Assembly (NCBI GenBank): GCA_947448625.1
Contig: CANFOT010000003.1
Location: 61,860 to 125,859, forward strand
Direction of reading: 5' to 3'
From: Burkholderiaceae bacterium
GTDB taxonomy: Bacteria; Pseudomonadota; Gammaproteobacteria; Burkholderiales; Burkholderiaceae
DNA length: 64,000 nucleotides
Shown here: piece after piece, positions 18,956 to 27,784 of the stretch
Numbering within the stretch: the stretch's first letter is position 1
Layout of the letters: the number at the start of each line of letters is the position of its first letter
Made by a program: the position numbers and the translations under genes
Notes under the pieces: model-generated
Seen by the model: the letters and a program-made list of their open reading frames with translations, nothing else
Database searches by the model: none
What the model was told of the DNA's origin: nothing

Positions 18956-19500
18956 TGCTGTTGATTACGCCAAATTTCAGGGGTGATGGTGACCTGACCC
19001 AGGCCTGAAGAAACGTATGCTTCACCATCCTGAATATTTACATGCAGGACCATGCTGCGTTCCACTAGCTTATTGAGCTCTTTAGCCTGCTCTACCGGAA
19101 TGGAGATCACCTGCAGGTTGCGGGCACGAGTCAGCTTGTTGGCAATGCCATCCCACCAGATCTTGCTGGTATGGCCGCCATAGCAATAAACGATTACTTG
19201 GTCGGATCGCCCACAGGCCTTGAGGATGCGTCGCTCATCTGGCTGACCCACTTCAATCCAGAGCTTGATGGCATCAGTGAGGTCTTTAATCCAGAGATCT
19301 GGCTCATCGGTATCACTTAAGCCTTTGGTAAATGCTAAGTCTTCCTGGGCTTGCAAGGCAAACGCAATAATGCGCACCATCATCCGCTCTTCAGTTTCGG
19401 AGGGGTGCTTGGCGATAGTGAGGGAGTGACTGCCGTAATAGTGGCGGTCAGAGTCTGCGACGTGGAGGTCGGCTTTGTGGATAGTTGCGCGTAGGGCCAT
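18952..19500 (-). CDS. yaeQ: YaeQ family protein
   Basis: The 182 residues match YaeQ closely in length and pattern: MALRATIHKADLHVADSDRH at the start, then HPSETEERMMVRIIAFAL and EPDLWIKDLTDAIKLWIEVG. YaeQ has a PD-(D/E)XK nuclease-like fold and was once proposed to complement RfaH, but its activity is not established. It overlaps the downstream PIN gene by 4 bases, so the two are translationally coupled. Confidence 0.92.
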   Translation of the reverse strand: MALRATIHKADLHVADSDRHYYGSHSLTIAKHPSETEERMMVRIIAFALQAQEDLAFTKGLSDTDEPDLWIKDLTDAIKLWIEVGQPDERRILKACGRSDQVIVYCYGGHTSKIWWDGIANKLTRARNLQVISIPVEQAKELNKLVERSMVLHVNIQDGEAYVSSGLGQVTITPEIWRNQQQ

Positions 19501-19589
19501 GGCGCATTATCGCCTTTAAAATAGGCTGATACGGCGATCCCAGTATTATTTCGGAATCCGCCTCTATTTACTGTGTATCGTAGAACCAC

Positions 19590-21200
19590 ATGATCCGTAT
19601 TACTGAACTTCGTTTGCCCATTAGCCATGCCCCCGAGGCGTTGGAGGAGGCCATTCTGAAGCGATTAAATCTAAATCCTCAAGATCTGATCCGAACTGAG
19701 GTATTTAAGCGCAGTTATGACGCCCGTAAGAATGTTGCCCTAGCCTTTATTTATACCGTTGATCTTTCGGTCAAAGATGAAGAGCGGGTGCTCAAGCAGT
19801 TTGTGAATGACATTCATGTAAGGCCATCCCCTGATACGAGCTATCACTTTGTGGCTAATGCGTCACAAGTGCAGACTGCCAATTTTGAGCGTCCAGTCGT
19901 GATTGGTTTTGGCCCCTGCGGAATTTTTGCTGCACTGGTTTTGGCTCAAATGGGTTTTAAGCCTATCGTCTTAGAGCGCGGCAAACAAGTGCGTGAGCGT
20001 ACGCAGGACACCTGGGGTCTATGGCGTAAGAATGTTTTAAATCCAGAATCTAATGTGCAGTTTGGTGAGGGTGGTGCAGGTACATTCTCGGATGGCAAGC
20101 TCTATAGCCAAATTAAAGATCCTAAGTTTTATGGTCGCAAAGTCATTAGTGAGTTTATTAAGGCTGGAGCTCCGGAGGAGATCCGCTATGTCGCTAAGCC
20201 ACATATTGGAACCTTCCGATTGGTTGGTGTTGTTGAAAGAATGCGCCAAGAAATTATTGAGCTCGGTGGAGAGATTCGTTTTTCACAAAAAGTGATTGGT
20301 TTTGATATCAAGGACCAGCAAATTAAAGGCGTCAAGATTGAGGGTCATGATGATCTTCCAGCGAATCATGTCGTTCTAGCTCTGGGACATAGCGCGCGCG
20401 ATACCTTTGAGGCGCTACATGCGGCTGGGGTCTATATGGAAGCCAAACCTTTCTCCGTGGGCTTTCGAATCGAGCATCCACAATCTTTGATTGATAAGGC
20501 TCGACTCGGCCCACATGCAGGCAATGAGCTTATTGGTGCGGCGGACTATAAGTTGGTTCACCATGCCAAGAATGGCCGCGCTGTTTATAGCTTTTGTATG
20601 TGCCCAGGCGGCACGGTTGTAGCTGCTACCTCCGAGCCGAACCGCGTCGTTACTAACGGCATGAGCCAGTATTCCCGAAACGAACGAAATGCTAACGCCG
20701 GAATTGTTGTTGGTATAACTCCCGAAGACTATCCAGGCGGTCCGCTAGCAGGTATTGAGTTTCAGAGGGCGCTAGAGTCAAAGGCATATGAGTTGGGTGG
20801 ATCCACCTACGAAGCGCCTGGACAGCTCGTCGGAGATTTCTTGGCAGGCAAACCCTCCACTGAATTTGGCTCTGTAATCCCATCTTATAAGCCCGGGGTT
20901 CATCTCACCAATCTTGCTGATGCTTTGCCACACTATGCAATTGAGGCGATTCGAGAGGCTATCCCTGCTTTTGAGAAGCAGATCAAAGGTTTCTCAATGA
21001 AGGATGCGGTTCTTACTGGTATTGAGACGCGTACCTCATCCCCATTACGCATTACGCGGGGTGCTAATTTCCAAAGCCTCAATATCAAAGGTTTATATCC
21101 GGCAGGAGAGGGTGCCGGTTATGCTGGTGGAATATTGTCGGCAGGGGTTGATGGGATTAAAGTGGCGGAAGCAGTTGCGCTTGACTACCTCTCTAAATAA
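19590..21200 (+). CDS. FAD-dependent dehydrogenase (COG2509 type)
   Basis: A 536-residue flavoprotein. The first 85 residues form a small ferredoxin-like N-domain. The FAD-binding Rossmann motif follows at about residue 100 (PVVIGFGPCGIFAALVLAQM), then GEGGAGTFSDGKLYSQIKD. The C-terminus has GLYPAGEGAGYAGGILSAGVDGIKVAEAVA, typical of the COG2509 group. Members are uncharacterised. hemN follows 19 bases later, so the two are probably co-transcribed. Confidence 0.85.
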   Translation: MIRITELRLPISHAPEALEEAILKRLNLNPQDLIRTEVFKRSYDARKNVALAFIYTVDLSVKDEERVLKQFVNDIHVRPSPDTSYHFVANASQVQTANFERPVVIGFGPCGIFAALVLAQMGFKPIVLERGKQVRERTQDTWGLWRKNVLNPESNVQFGEGGAGTFSDGKLYSQIKDPKFYGRKVISEFIKAGAPEEIRYVAKPHIGTFRLVGVVERMRQEIIELGGEIRFSQKVIGFDIKDQQIKGVKIEGHDDLPANHVVLALGHSARDTFEALHAAGVYMEAKPFSVGFRIEHPQSLIDKARLGPHAGNELIGAADYKLVHHAKNGRAVYSFCMCPGGTVVAATSEPNRVVTNGMSQYSRNERNANAGIVVGITPEDYPGGPLAGIEFQRALESKAYELGGSTYEAPGQLVGDFLAGKPSTEFGSVIPSYKPGVHLTNLADALPHYAIEAIREAIPAFEKQIKGFSMKDAVLTGIETRTSSPLRITRGANFQSLNIKGLYPAGEGAGYAGGILSAGVDGIKVAEAVALDYLSK

Positions 21201-21219
21201 TTTAATGGGCTGATTTCTG

Positions 21220-22635
21220 ATGAGTTCTGTAGCGGCTGGATCTACCCCAAATGAGAAGGACGCACTTTTTCACCCAGAACTATTGCAGAAGTTTGACATT
21301 AATGGACCGCGCTACACCTCGTACCCTAGTGCCGATCGTTTTCACAATCAATTTGGTGAGGCGGATTATTTGGGGGCATTGAAACGCGTAGCCCAGGCTA
21401 ATGAGCCTCTGTCGCTATATTTTCATTTACCGTTTTGCCCCAACATTTGCTATTACTGCGGTTGCAACAAAATCATTACCAAAGACCATGGGCGCAGTGC
21501 GAAGTACATCAAGTATCTAGCTAAAGAAATGGCGATGGTTTGTGCTGCCATGGGTGCGCAGAAAAAAATCCCCGTCACTCAACTTCACTGGGGTGGTGGC
21601 ACGCCTACATTTCTATCGCACGAAGAGATGATTGAGTTGATGCACCACACACGCGAGCATTTTGATCTTCTTCCTGGCGGCGAATACTCTATCGAGATTG
21701 ATCCGCGACGTGTGACCGAGGCGGATATAGCCTTGCTAGCCGAGTTGGGTTTCAACCGCATCAGTCTTGGGGTGCAAGACTTCAATCTTGAGGTTCAGCA
21801 AGCGGTTCATCGCGTACAAACTATTGAAGAGACCCGAGCAGTGATGGATTGGTCCAGAAGGTATGGCTTTAAATCAAGAAGCGTAGATCTAATCTATGGT
21901 TTGCCCAAGCAAACGCCAGAGACTTTTAAAGAAACTGTCGATGTAGTTTTAAAAATGAACCCCGATCGACTTTCTGTCTACAACTATGCTCATTTACCCC
22001 ATATATTTAAGCCTCAGCGGAGAATTTCTGAGGCTGATTTACCAGGAGCTGCTGACAAGTTGGATATTCTGTCGAACACAATAGCAAGACTTGGCCAAGC
22101 GGGTTATGTCTTTATTGGGATGGACCATTTTGCTAAACCCGATGATGAGTTAGCCATCGCTCAAAAAGAAGGTAAGCTTCATCGTAATTTCCAGGGTTAC
22201 TCAACCCAGGCTGAATGCGACCTCTTGGCTTTTGGGATCTCATCGATTGGCAAGGTGGATGATAGTTACTCACAAAATGTCCGCACTCTGGATGAGTACT
22301 ATGCGGCGATTGATGATAGCCATCTTCCCATCCTCCGGGGTTTGCAGTTAAATAAAGATGATTTGCTGCGTCGTGAGCTTATTGGTGAGTTGATGTGCCA
22401 ATTTGCCCTGAATACGGAGCAGTTTTCTAGGTCGCATCAAATTGATTTTGCAAGCTACTTCAAAGCCGAGATTGAAGAGCTTAAACACCTTGAAGATGCC
22501 GGCCTTCTAGAGTGGCGGGGTGCCACGATATTTGTGCCGATTAAAGGCAGATTGCTGGCAAGACGAGTGGCGATGACCTTTGATCGTCACCTGAGGGAGT
22601 CTCAGGCTAAAGGCACTTATTCCAAGGTGCTGTAA
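21220..22635 (+). CDS. hemN: Oxygen-independent coproporphyrinogen III oxidase HemN
   Basis: HemN converts coproporphyrinogen III to protoporphyrinogen IX by radical-SAM chemistry when oxygen is low. The 4Fe-4S cysteines are Cys73, Cys77 and Cys80 (CPNICYYCGC), and the neighbouring Cys82 is also typical of true HemN. GGGTPTFLSHEEM and ISLGVQDFNLEVQQAVHRVQ match the family, and 471 residues is the HemN length rather than that of HemW. Its position just before an FNR-controlled-looking ompW fits low-oxygen physiology. Confidence 0.95.
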   Translation: MSSVAAGSTPNEKDALFHPELLQKFDINGPRYTSYPSADRFHNQFGEADYLGALKRVAQANEPLSLYFHLPFCPNICYYCGCNKIITKDHGRSAKYIKYLAKEMAMVCAAMGAQKKIPVTQLHWGGGTPTFLSHEEMIELMHHTREHFDLLPGGEYSIEIDPRRVTEADIALLAELGFNRISLGVQDFNLEVQQAVHRVQTIEETRAVMDWSRRYGFKSRSVDLIYGLPKQTPETFKETVDVVLKMNPDRLSVYNYAHLPHIFKPQRRISEADLPGAADKLDILSNTIARLGQAGYVFIGMDHFAKPDDELAIAQKEGKLHRNFQGYSTQAECDLLAFGISSIGKVDDSYSQNVRTLDEYYAAIDDSHLPILRGLQLNKDDLLRRELIGELMCQFALNTEQFSRSHQIDFASYFKAEIEELKHLEDAGLLEWRGATIFVPIKGRLLARRVAMTFDRHLRESQAKGTYSKVL

Positions 22636-22663
22636 GCAAAATCAAGCCAAGACTCAAGCCCAT

Positions 22664-22677
22664 TTGATGTAGATCAA
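22664..22677. promoter_or_regulatory. FNR/ANR-type box 1 upstream of ompW
   Basis: TTGATgtagATCAA is a perfect match to the FNR consensus TTGAT-N4-ATCAA. It is centred about 72 bases upstream of box 2, in the 180-base gap before ompW. Confidence 0.75.
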
Positions 22678-22735
22678 AAACTGATCAAAACAGTGTTGCT
22701 TTTAAGCAAATGAAAAAATACGGCAGCCTCATTAT

Positions 22736-22749
22736 TTGATGTAAATCAA
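22736..22749. promoter_or_regulatory. FNR/ANR-type box 2 upstream of ompW
   Basis: TTGATgtaaATCAA is a second perfect FNR box. If it is centred at -41.5, the transcript would start near 22784, and a -10-like GAAAAT at 22772-22777 is in the right place for a class II FNR promoter. A strong ribosome-binding site (AAAAAAGGGG) precedes the ompW ATG. Confidence 0.8.
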
Positions 22750-22815
22750 ATCAAGCCCCTAGCTTCAATTTGAAAATAAACACATCAAATTGATAACAGA
22801 AAAAAGGGGTACATC

Positions 22816-23457
22816 ATGCGCATTAAAACTCTAGTAACCGCTATGGCAGCAGTAGCTTCATTAGCTCCAATCGCCGCTCATGCACAAGCAGCCGAAGAAA
22901 ACCCATGGATGGTTCGTGTACGCGCTGTGTCAGCGAATTGGCAGAATGGTCAGTCAGGCAATGCAAGTACCTATGACATTAAAGCTCAAAATCAGTGGTT
23001 GCCGGAGTTCGATGTAAGCTATTTCTTTACTAAGAATATTGCTGCGGAATTGGTCTTAACCTATCCGCAAAAAGTGAACATTGTTTCTAGTGCAGCACCA
23101 GGCACTACCGGCTCAATTACTGCCTTGCCACCTTCGCTAGTTCTTCAGTATCACTTCACCGACTTGGGAGCACTTAAGCCTTATATTGGCGCCGGTGTTA
23201 ATTACACAATTTTCGGCAATCGCTCCAACTTTCCGCCACTTGGCAATGCTTTGACGGTTTCAAACACGAGCTTTGGAGCTGTTGGCCAGGTTGGTGCTGA
23301 TTATATGTTTGATAAAAACTGGGGCGTAAACGTTGACCTTAAGTATGCAACGATGTCCACTGTAACGAATGCGAATAGTGCCAATCCAGGTCTAGGTACT
23401 GGTAAGTTGACTTTGAATCCTTGGATGCCAGCAGTTGGCGTGACATACAAGTTTTAA
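22816..23457 (+). CDS. ompW: OmpW-family outer-membrane protein
   Basis: OmpW forms an eight-stranded outer-membrane beta-barrel with a hydrophobic channel. A signal peptide (MAAVASLAPIAAHA) precedes NPWMVRVRAVSANWQN. The barrel has FFTKNIAAELVLTYPQK and LKPYIGAGVNYTIF, standard for the family, and ends WMPAVGVTYKF with the terminal Phe needed for assembly. OmpW is induced by anaerobiosis through FNR in enterobacteria, and the two FNR boxes upstream point to the same control here. Confidence 0.92.
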   Translation: MRIKTLVTAMAAVASLAPIAAHAQAAEENPWMVRVRAVSANWQNGQSGNASTYDIKAQNQWLPEFDVSYFFTKNIAAELVLTYPQKVNIVSSAAPGTTGSITALPPSLVLQYHFTDLGALKPYIGAGVNYTIFGNRSNFPPLGNALTVSNTSFGAVGQVGADYMFDKNWGVNVDLKYATMSTVTNANSANPGLGTGKLTLNPWMPAVGVTYKF

Positions 23458-23472
23458 GTTAGCGTCTTTGTT

Positions 23473-23523
23473 CAAGCACTTCGGTGCTTGAGGCAAGGCC
23501 CTGCATGCAGGGCCTTTGCTTAT
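23473..23523 (+). terminator. Tandem hairpin terminator after ompW
   Basis: Two consecutive stems lie here: CAAGCACttcgGTGCTTG, and AAGGCCCTGCATGCAGGGCCTT followed by TGCTTATTTAATT. The second stem is a perfect inverted repeat. It sits between ompW and the convergent P-loop gene and may serve both. Confidence 0.75.
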
Positions 23524-23527
23524 TTAA

Positions 23528-24124
23528 TTACTGAATTAAGTGATCAATCAAGTTTTCAAACTTGGCCTCATCAAAGTGTAGGTTATCAAAGCGCTGTATT
23601 GCGATGTGCTCTGGGGGATCCACTCTACGTCGAGTGTATTGATCCCAATTCTGCAACTTCCATTCATCCCTAGGATCTGCGCGCTTCTCCATCCGATGTC
23701 TTGCCTCATTTTCATCAAGATCAATCCACGCAATTTTGATGCTCGATGTACTGGGCACTCCAAGCGCTTCAGGATTGAACATTCGACCGCTTTGGATTTC
23801 CTTGGAAAAGGGGCCTACGAGGATGATATTGACTCCAAGCTGCAGATTTTCTTTGGCAATGGCGATGAGTCCTGCATATTCCCAATCCCTGAGGTTCTCA
23901 AGATAAAAAGGGCTATCCCGATCATTTGGATTATTGGTGGTGAGCCCCATAACATGGGAGCTATAGGCCCCATAAACAGTGTCTTTGTCTAAAAAGAAAA
24001 AGTCTTCCCCTGTCTTTTCAATGATCAGGGGCAAGGCTTTTTTGGCTAAAGTGGTTTTACCTGTGCCCGCATGGCCGGCAAAGAGGATGAGTCGCGGTGC
24101 GGTAGGGCTGAGCTTACAGGTCAT
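23528..24124 (-). CDS. P-loop ATPase/kinase-like protein
   Basis: A 198-residue AAA/zeta-toxin-like P-loop protein with Walker A GHAGTGKTT at residues 17-25. After DFFFLDKDTVYGAYSS it has a plausible Walker B (NIILVGPF). The C-terminal half contains WIDLDENEARHRMEKRADPRD, as in gluconate/adenylate-type small-molecule kinases with a lid. It ends tail to tail with ompW. The substrate is unknown; no antitoxin gene accompanies it, so I do not call it a toxin. Confidence 0.7.
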   Translation of the reverse strand: MTCKLSPTAPRLILFAGHAGTGKTTLAKKALPLIIEKTGEDFFFLDKDTVYGAYSSHVMGLTTNNPNDRDSPFYLENLRDWEYAGLIAIAKENLQLGVNIILVGPFSKEIQSGRMFNPEALGVPSTSSIKIAWIDLDENEARHRMEKRADPRDEWKLQNWDQYTRRRVDPPEHIAIQRFDNLHFDEAKFENLIDHLIQ

Positions 24125-24224
24125 TTATCTCTTTATTTGGGATATTGCTTCAGTAAATTCTACTTCTCAATCCCATGTTTATTGGAAATATCACGACTTT
24201 GGATGAAGTGACGATAATGTCGCC

Positions 24225-26156
24225 ATGGCTTTAATCGTACTCACTGACGCAAAACTGGCTTTTGGCCACGTTGACCTCCTCGCAAATACTGCTTTCTCAT
24301 TGGAATCTGGGGAGCGGGTTGGCTTAATTGGCCGCAATGGCACTGGCAAATCCTCTTTATTGAAGATTCTGGCAGGCATAGAAAAATTGGATGATGGTTT
24401 GTTGCAGTATCAGCAAGGTCTCCGGATTGCCTATGTCCCTCAAGAGCCCATATTTGAGGCTGAGGAGACCGTATTTGAAGCAGTCTCAAAGGGGGTTGCT
24501 CAAGCCAAAGCCCTTCGTGAAGAATATGAAGCTTTGAGTGTTGGAGAGTGGGACGATGCCGCTCACCATCGCCTAGATGAAGTGCAGTCCCAATTAGAGG
24601 CATTAAGTGGCTGGAATTGGGAGCAACGCGTTCATGAAACACTGGATCGTCTGCATTTAGAGGCTGACGTTAAGATCAATACTTTGTCGGGCGGAACCAA
24701 GAAGCGTGTAGCGCTAGCTCGTGCTCTAGTAGAGATGCCTGAAGTACTCTTGTTGGACGAACCAACCAACCATTTGGATTTAGATTCGATATCTTGGTTG
24801 GAAGATTTGCTGAAGGAGTACAAAGGCTCCGTCATTCTGATTACCCATGACCGGGCCTTCTTGGATAATGTTTGCACCCAAATTGTTGAGCTTGATCGTG
24901 GCATTTTGCGTACCTATCCAGGAAATTTTTCGGCCTATGAGGTATTAAAAGATCAGGAAATGAATTCTGAATCTTTGGCCAATGCGCGTGCAGATAAATT
25001 ACTTGCCCAAGAAGAGGTCTGGATTCGTAAAGGGGTTGAGGCAAGACGTACTCGTAGCGTTGCGCGTATTGCTCGGCTAGAAAACCTGCGTGCCACCCGT
25101 TCACAAAGACGTGATGCTGTTGGCCAGGTGAAACTCGCAGTTTCAGCAGGGGATAGAAGCGGCAAAATTGTTGCCGATTTGCAGAACGTTTCGAAGTCTT
25201 ACGATCGTCCGATTGTGAAAGATTTTACGGCAACGATTTTACGTGGCGATAAGGTGGGCTTACTTGGGCCTAACGGTGCGGGCAAGACAACACTATTGAA
25301 ATTAATCCTGGGGACAATTGCTCCGGACTCTGGTTCAGCAACGATGGGTACCCGGATTGAAGTGGCCTATTTTGATCAGATGCGTGAAGGTCTTGATCTG
25401 AATGCTTCTCTCGAGGATTACATCAGCCCAGGCAGCGAGTGGATTGAAATTAATGGAAATAAGAAGCACGTAAAGAGCTACCTAAGCGATTTCTTATTTG
25501 CGCCAGAGCGCACCAATTCACCAGTAAGTACTTTATCTGGCGGAGAGCGCAACCGTTTATTGTTGGCGCGTCTATTTGCTAGACCTGCAAATGTCCTGGT
25601 TTTGGATGAGCCAACTAATGACTTGGATATTGATACTCTAGACTTGCTCGAGCAATTGCTCCAGGACTATAAGGGCACGGTGTTTTTGGTTAGCCATGAC
25701 CGCTACTTCTTAGATAACGTGGTGACCAGCATTATTGCCAATGAGGGTGATGGATTCTGGCGTGAGTACGAGGGCGGTTACGAGGATTGGAAAATACAGA
25801 AGGCGCGTTCAGAAAAAATTCGTTCTGCTAATGGTGGCGCTAAAGTTGTTGAGAAATTTGAGTCAAAGCCAGAACCCAAGTCCGAAATCAAAACTGAGTC
25901 CAAACCCGTTGTTGCAAAAAATGGTGTGCAGAAACTCAATGGCAAAGAGCGTCAAGAGCTAGAGGCCTTGCCTTTGCAAATCGAGATTCTGGAGACTGAG
26001 CAGGCTGATATTGGGATTGCTATGAGCAATCCAGATCTTTACAAAAATGAGCCCGAATTAGCGGCAAGCATGCAAGCCCGCTTATCCGAAATCACAGCTG
26101 AGCTAGATATTAAGCTGCAGCGCTGGGAGTTGCTCTTAAGTCGCTCGGAGTCTTAA
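24225..26156 (+). CDS. uup: ABC-F ATPase (Uup-like)
   Basis: A 643-residue soluble protein with two ABC domains and no membrane domain. Walker A motifs are GRNGTGKSS (residues 36-44) and GPNGAGKTT (near 348-356). The signatures are LSGGTKKRVALARAL and LSGGERNRLLLARLF, and the Walker B regions are VLLLDEPTNHLDLDS and VLVLDEPTNDLDIDT. A charged C-terminal coiled coil (residues about 540-643) is typical of Uup, which binds ribosomes and branched DNA and affects transposon excision. A Lys/Pro/Glu linker (KPEPKSEIKTESKP) connects the parts. Confidence 0.9.
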   Translation: MALIVLTDAKLAFGHVDLLANTAFSLESGERVGLIGRNGTGKSSLLKILAGIEKLDDGLLQYQQGLRIAYVPQEPIFEAEETVFEAVSKGVAQAKALREEYEALSVGEWDDAAHHRLDEVQSQLEALSGWNWEQRVHETLDRLHLEADVKINTLSGGTKKRVALARALVEMPEVLLLDEPTNHLDLDSISWLEDLLKEYKGSVILITHDRAFLDNVCTQIVELDRGILRTYPGNFSAYEVLKDQEMNSESLANARADKLLAQEEVWIRKGVEARRTRSVARIARLENLRATRSQRRDAVGQVKLAVSAGDRSGKIVADLQNVSKSYDRPIVKDFTATILRGDKVGLLGPNGAGKTTLLKLILGTIAPDSGSATMGTRIEVAYFDQMREGLDLNASLEDYISPGSEWIEINGNKKHVKSYLSDFLFAPERTNSPVSTLSGGERNRLLLARLFARPANVLVLDEPTNDLDIDTLDLLEQLLQDYKGTVFLVSHDRYFLDNVVTSIIANEGDGFWREYEGGYEDWKIQKARSEKIRSANGGAKVVEKFESKPEPKSEIKTESKPVVAKNGVQKLNGKERQELEALPLQIEILETEQADIGIAMSNPDLYKNEPELAASMQARLSEITAELDIKLQRWELLLSRSES

Positions 26157-26182
26157 CTCCCAGCCAAACTCTGGGAGCTTTA
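26157..26182 (+). terminator. Probable terminator after uup
   Basis: CTCCCAG and CTGGGAG form a 7-bp stem around a 7-base loop, followed by CTTTAT. The T-run is weak, so its efficiency is uncertain. It lies immediately after the uup stop codon. Confidence 0.5.
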
Positions 26183-26190
26183 TGAACAAG

Positions 26191-26736
26191 CTACTTCAGA
26201 TTGTTCAGGACAATCTGAAGTATTTGTAATCCCAGTAATAGGGCTAGCGGCGATAAATCAAGCGCGCCCATATTGGGCATTATCCGTCGAATGGGTGTGA
26301 GAAGGGGTTCAACCAAAAGAGATGTTAAGTATTGAATTGGGGAGCCTGCGCCGACCCAAGAGAGAATCACATTTACAAAAACCAGCCCAATTAATCCGGA
26401 TAAGCCCAGGTCCAGAAGGTCGAAAAAAGCATTGATCAGCCAAGGTGCTATAGATGAACCCATCCCAAGCATCAAAGATTGGGCAATGACTTTTCCCAGA
26501 ACAAGTAGGTAGGCAGCCAGAAAGCTAGCCGTGTCAAATCGACCAATGCTGGGGGTCACATGACGCAAGGGGACGGTGATCCAGTTGGTTAAAGGGAGCA
26601 AATATGAGCCAATGGATTTGCTTTGACCGGACCCGAGATTGAATGCGAGCCACCGTAAGTAGCAGCGCAAAAGGCAGGCGCCCGCAATAACGCTAACAAA
26701 GACTTGAAGAATGAGGTTTGTAATTTGTATGAGCAT
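26191..26736 (-). CDS. yggT: YggT family membrane protein
   Basis: The 181-residue integral membrane protein has two tandem YGGT repeats. The first is around CYLRWLAFNLGSGQS and NWITVPLRHVTPS, the second around VNVILSWVGAGSPIQYLTSLL and LTPIRRIMPNMGALDLSPL. YggT proteins have been linked to ion homeostasis and, in Gram-positives, to cell division (YlmG), but the biochemical role is open. It converges on uup. Confidence 0.88.
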   Translation of the reverse strand: MLIQITNLILQVFVSVIAGACLLRCYLRWLAFNLGSGQSKSIGSYLLPLTNWITVPLRHVTPSIGRFDTASFLAAYLLVLGKVIAQSLMLGMGSSIAPWLINAFFDLLDLGLSGLIGLVFVNVILSWVGAGSPIQYLTSLLVEPLLTPIRRIMPNMGALDLSPLALLLGLQILQIVLNNLK

Positions 26737-26779
26737 TTGCTTATTGTAGGGGCGCTTCGCCAGCCGAATCCAGTATGGC

Positions 26780-27451
26780 TTATGACTTGCTAAGTACCGT
26801 ATTCAAAAACCTGGAAATATCCACTAACTCATCTGGATGCAGGGAGTGTTCCATTGGGTAGGTGTTCCAGTCCACCTGATAGCCTAATTTTTCGAGGGTA
26901 TCGGCCGAGGCTTCTGCGCGTTCTGGAATCACCACAGCATCCCATACACCATGGGCCATAAAAATTGGGGTCTTGCTATTAGCCTCACTCCTTTCGAGTG
27001 GCAATGATTTTGCTAATGGCAAGTAGCCTGACAGCGCCATAATGCCTGCTAGTGCATGTGGAAAGCGCAGGCCAACCTGTAGCGACATAGCGCAACCCTG
27101 CGAGAATCCAGCCAAGACAATCTTGTCGTAGGCAATTCCTCGACTTGCTTCTCGCTCAATCAATCCCGTGATCGCTACGGCTGATTTGTGAATGCCACTA
27201 AGATCTTCGCGATCGTTGATACCTCTTCCAGTAATGTCGTACCAGGCTGGCATGACATAGCCTCCATTGACGGTAACGGCCATGCTCGGTGCGCTTGGAA
27301 AAACAAATCGAATAGCAGGCTGCTCTGAAAGATGTAGTTGTGGAATGATGGGTACAAAGTCATTGCCATCAGCGCCTAGTCCATGAAGCCAAATGACCGA
27401 GGCGCTTGGATTGGGGGCGGTTTCAATTTCAATGCAGGGCAGTGTTGTCAT
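26780..27451 (-). CDS. Carboxylesterase (phospholipase/carboxylesterase family)
   Basis: A 223-residue alpha/beta hydrolase close to the EstB/acyl-protein-thioesterase-like group. The opening IWLHGLGADGNDFVPIIPQL is characteristic. The nucleophile is Ser117 in GFSQGC, with Asp in HGVWDAVVIP and His in YPMEHSLHPDEL completing the triad. No signal peptide, so it should be cytosolic. It lies 12 bases after cbpM on the same strand and may be read with it. Confidence 0.88.
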   Translation of the reverse strand: MTTLPCIEIETAPNPSASVIWLHGLGADGNDFVPIIPQLHLSEQPAIRFVFPSAPSMAVTVNGGYVMPAWYDITGRGINDREDLSGIHKSAVAITGLIEREASRGIAYDKIVLAGFSQGCAMSLQVGLRFPHALAGIMALSGYLPLAKSLPLERSEANSKTPIFMAHGVWDAVVIPERAEASADTLEKLGYQVDWNTYPMEHSLHPDELVDISRFLNTVLSKS

Positions 27452-27463
27452 TTATGTTTAATT

Positions 27464-27784
27464 TCAGTTCTGGCGTAGTAGTTGACTACGTAAGCGGTTA
27501 ATTTCATCAAGGAGATCCAGCGCAAGAGCCACTCCCGGAGTATTGAGTTCCAGATCATGGGTGAGGTGAGCCGCAGTTTTTGCGCGTGCAAGAGAGTCTC
27601 CGCTAAAGCGCCAATCTTGTGGCGATGAACCAGCGGGACTAAGAACACCCTCTGATACCCAGGACATGATGAGCTCTTCAGGTGCGCGTGTGGCTTGTGA
27701 TATTTCGACAATACTCATGTGTATTTCATCTTCAACAACACTACCTTCAATCCAGGTGATTTGCGTTTGTGTCATGTTGATCAT
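27464..27784 (-). CDS. cbpM: Chaperone modulator CbpM
   Basis: A 106-residue MerR-like helical protein (MSIVEISQATRAPEELIMSW, then GVSPxG-like VLSPAGSSPQDWRFSG and DLELNTPGVALALDLLDEI). CbpM binds the J-domain of CbpA and blocks its co-chaperone activity. The gene overlaps the end of cbpA by 4 bases, as expected for this pair. Confidence 0.85.
   Translation of the reverse strand: MINMTQTQITWIEGSVVEDEIHMSIVEISQATRAPEELIMSWVSEGVLSPAGSSPQDWRFSGDSLARAKTAAHLTHDLELNTPGVALALDLLDEINRLRSQLLRQN

Noticed and set aside
23528-24124. Zeta-type toxin
   Set aside because: The P-loop fits many kinases and no epsilon-like antitoxin gene is adjacent.
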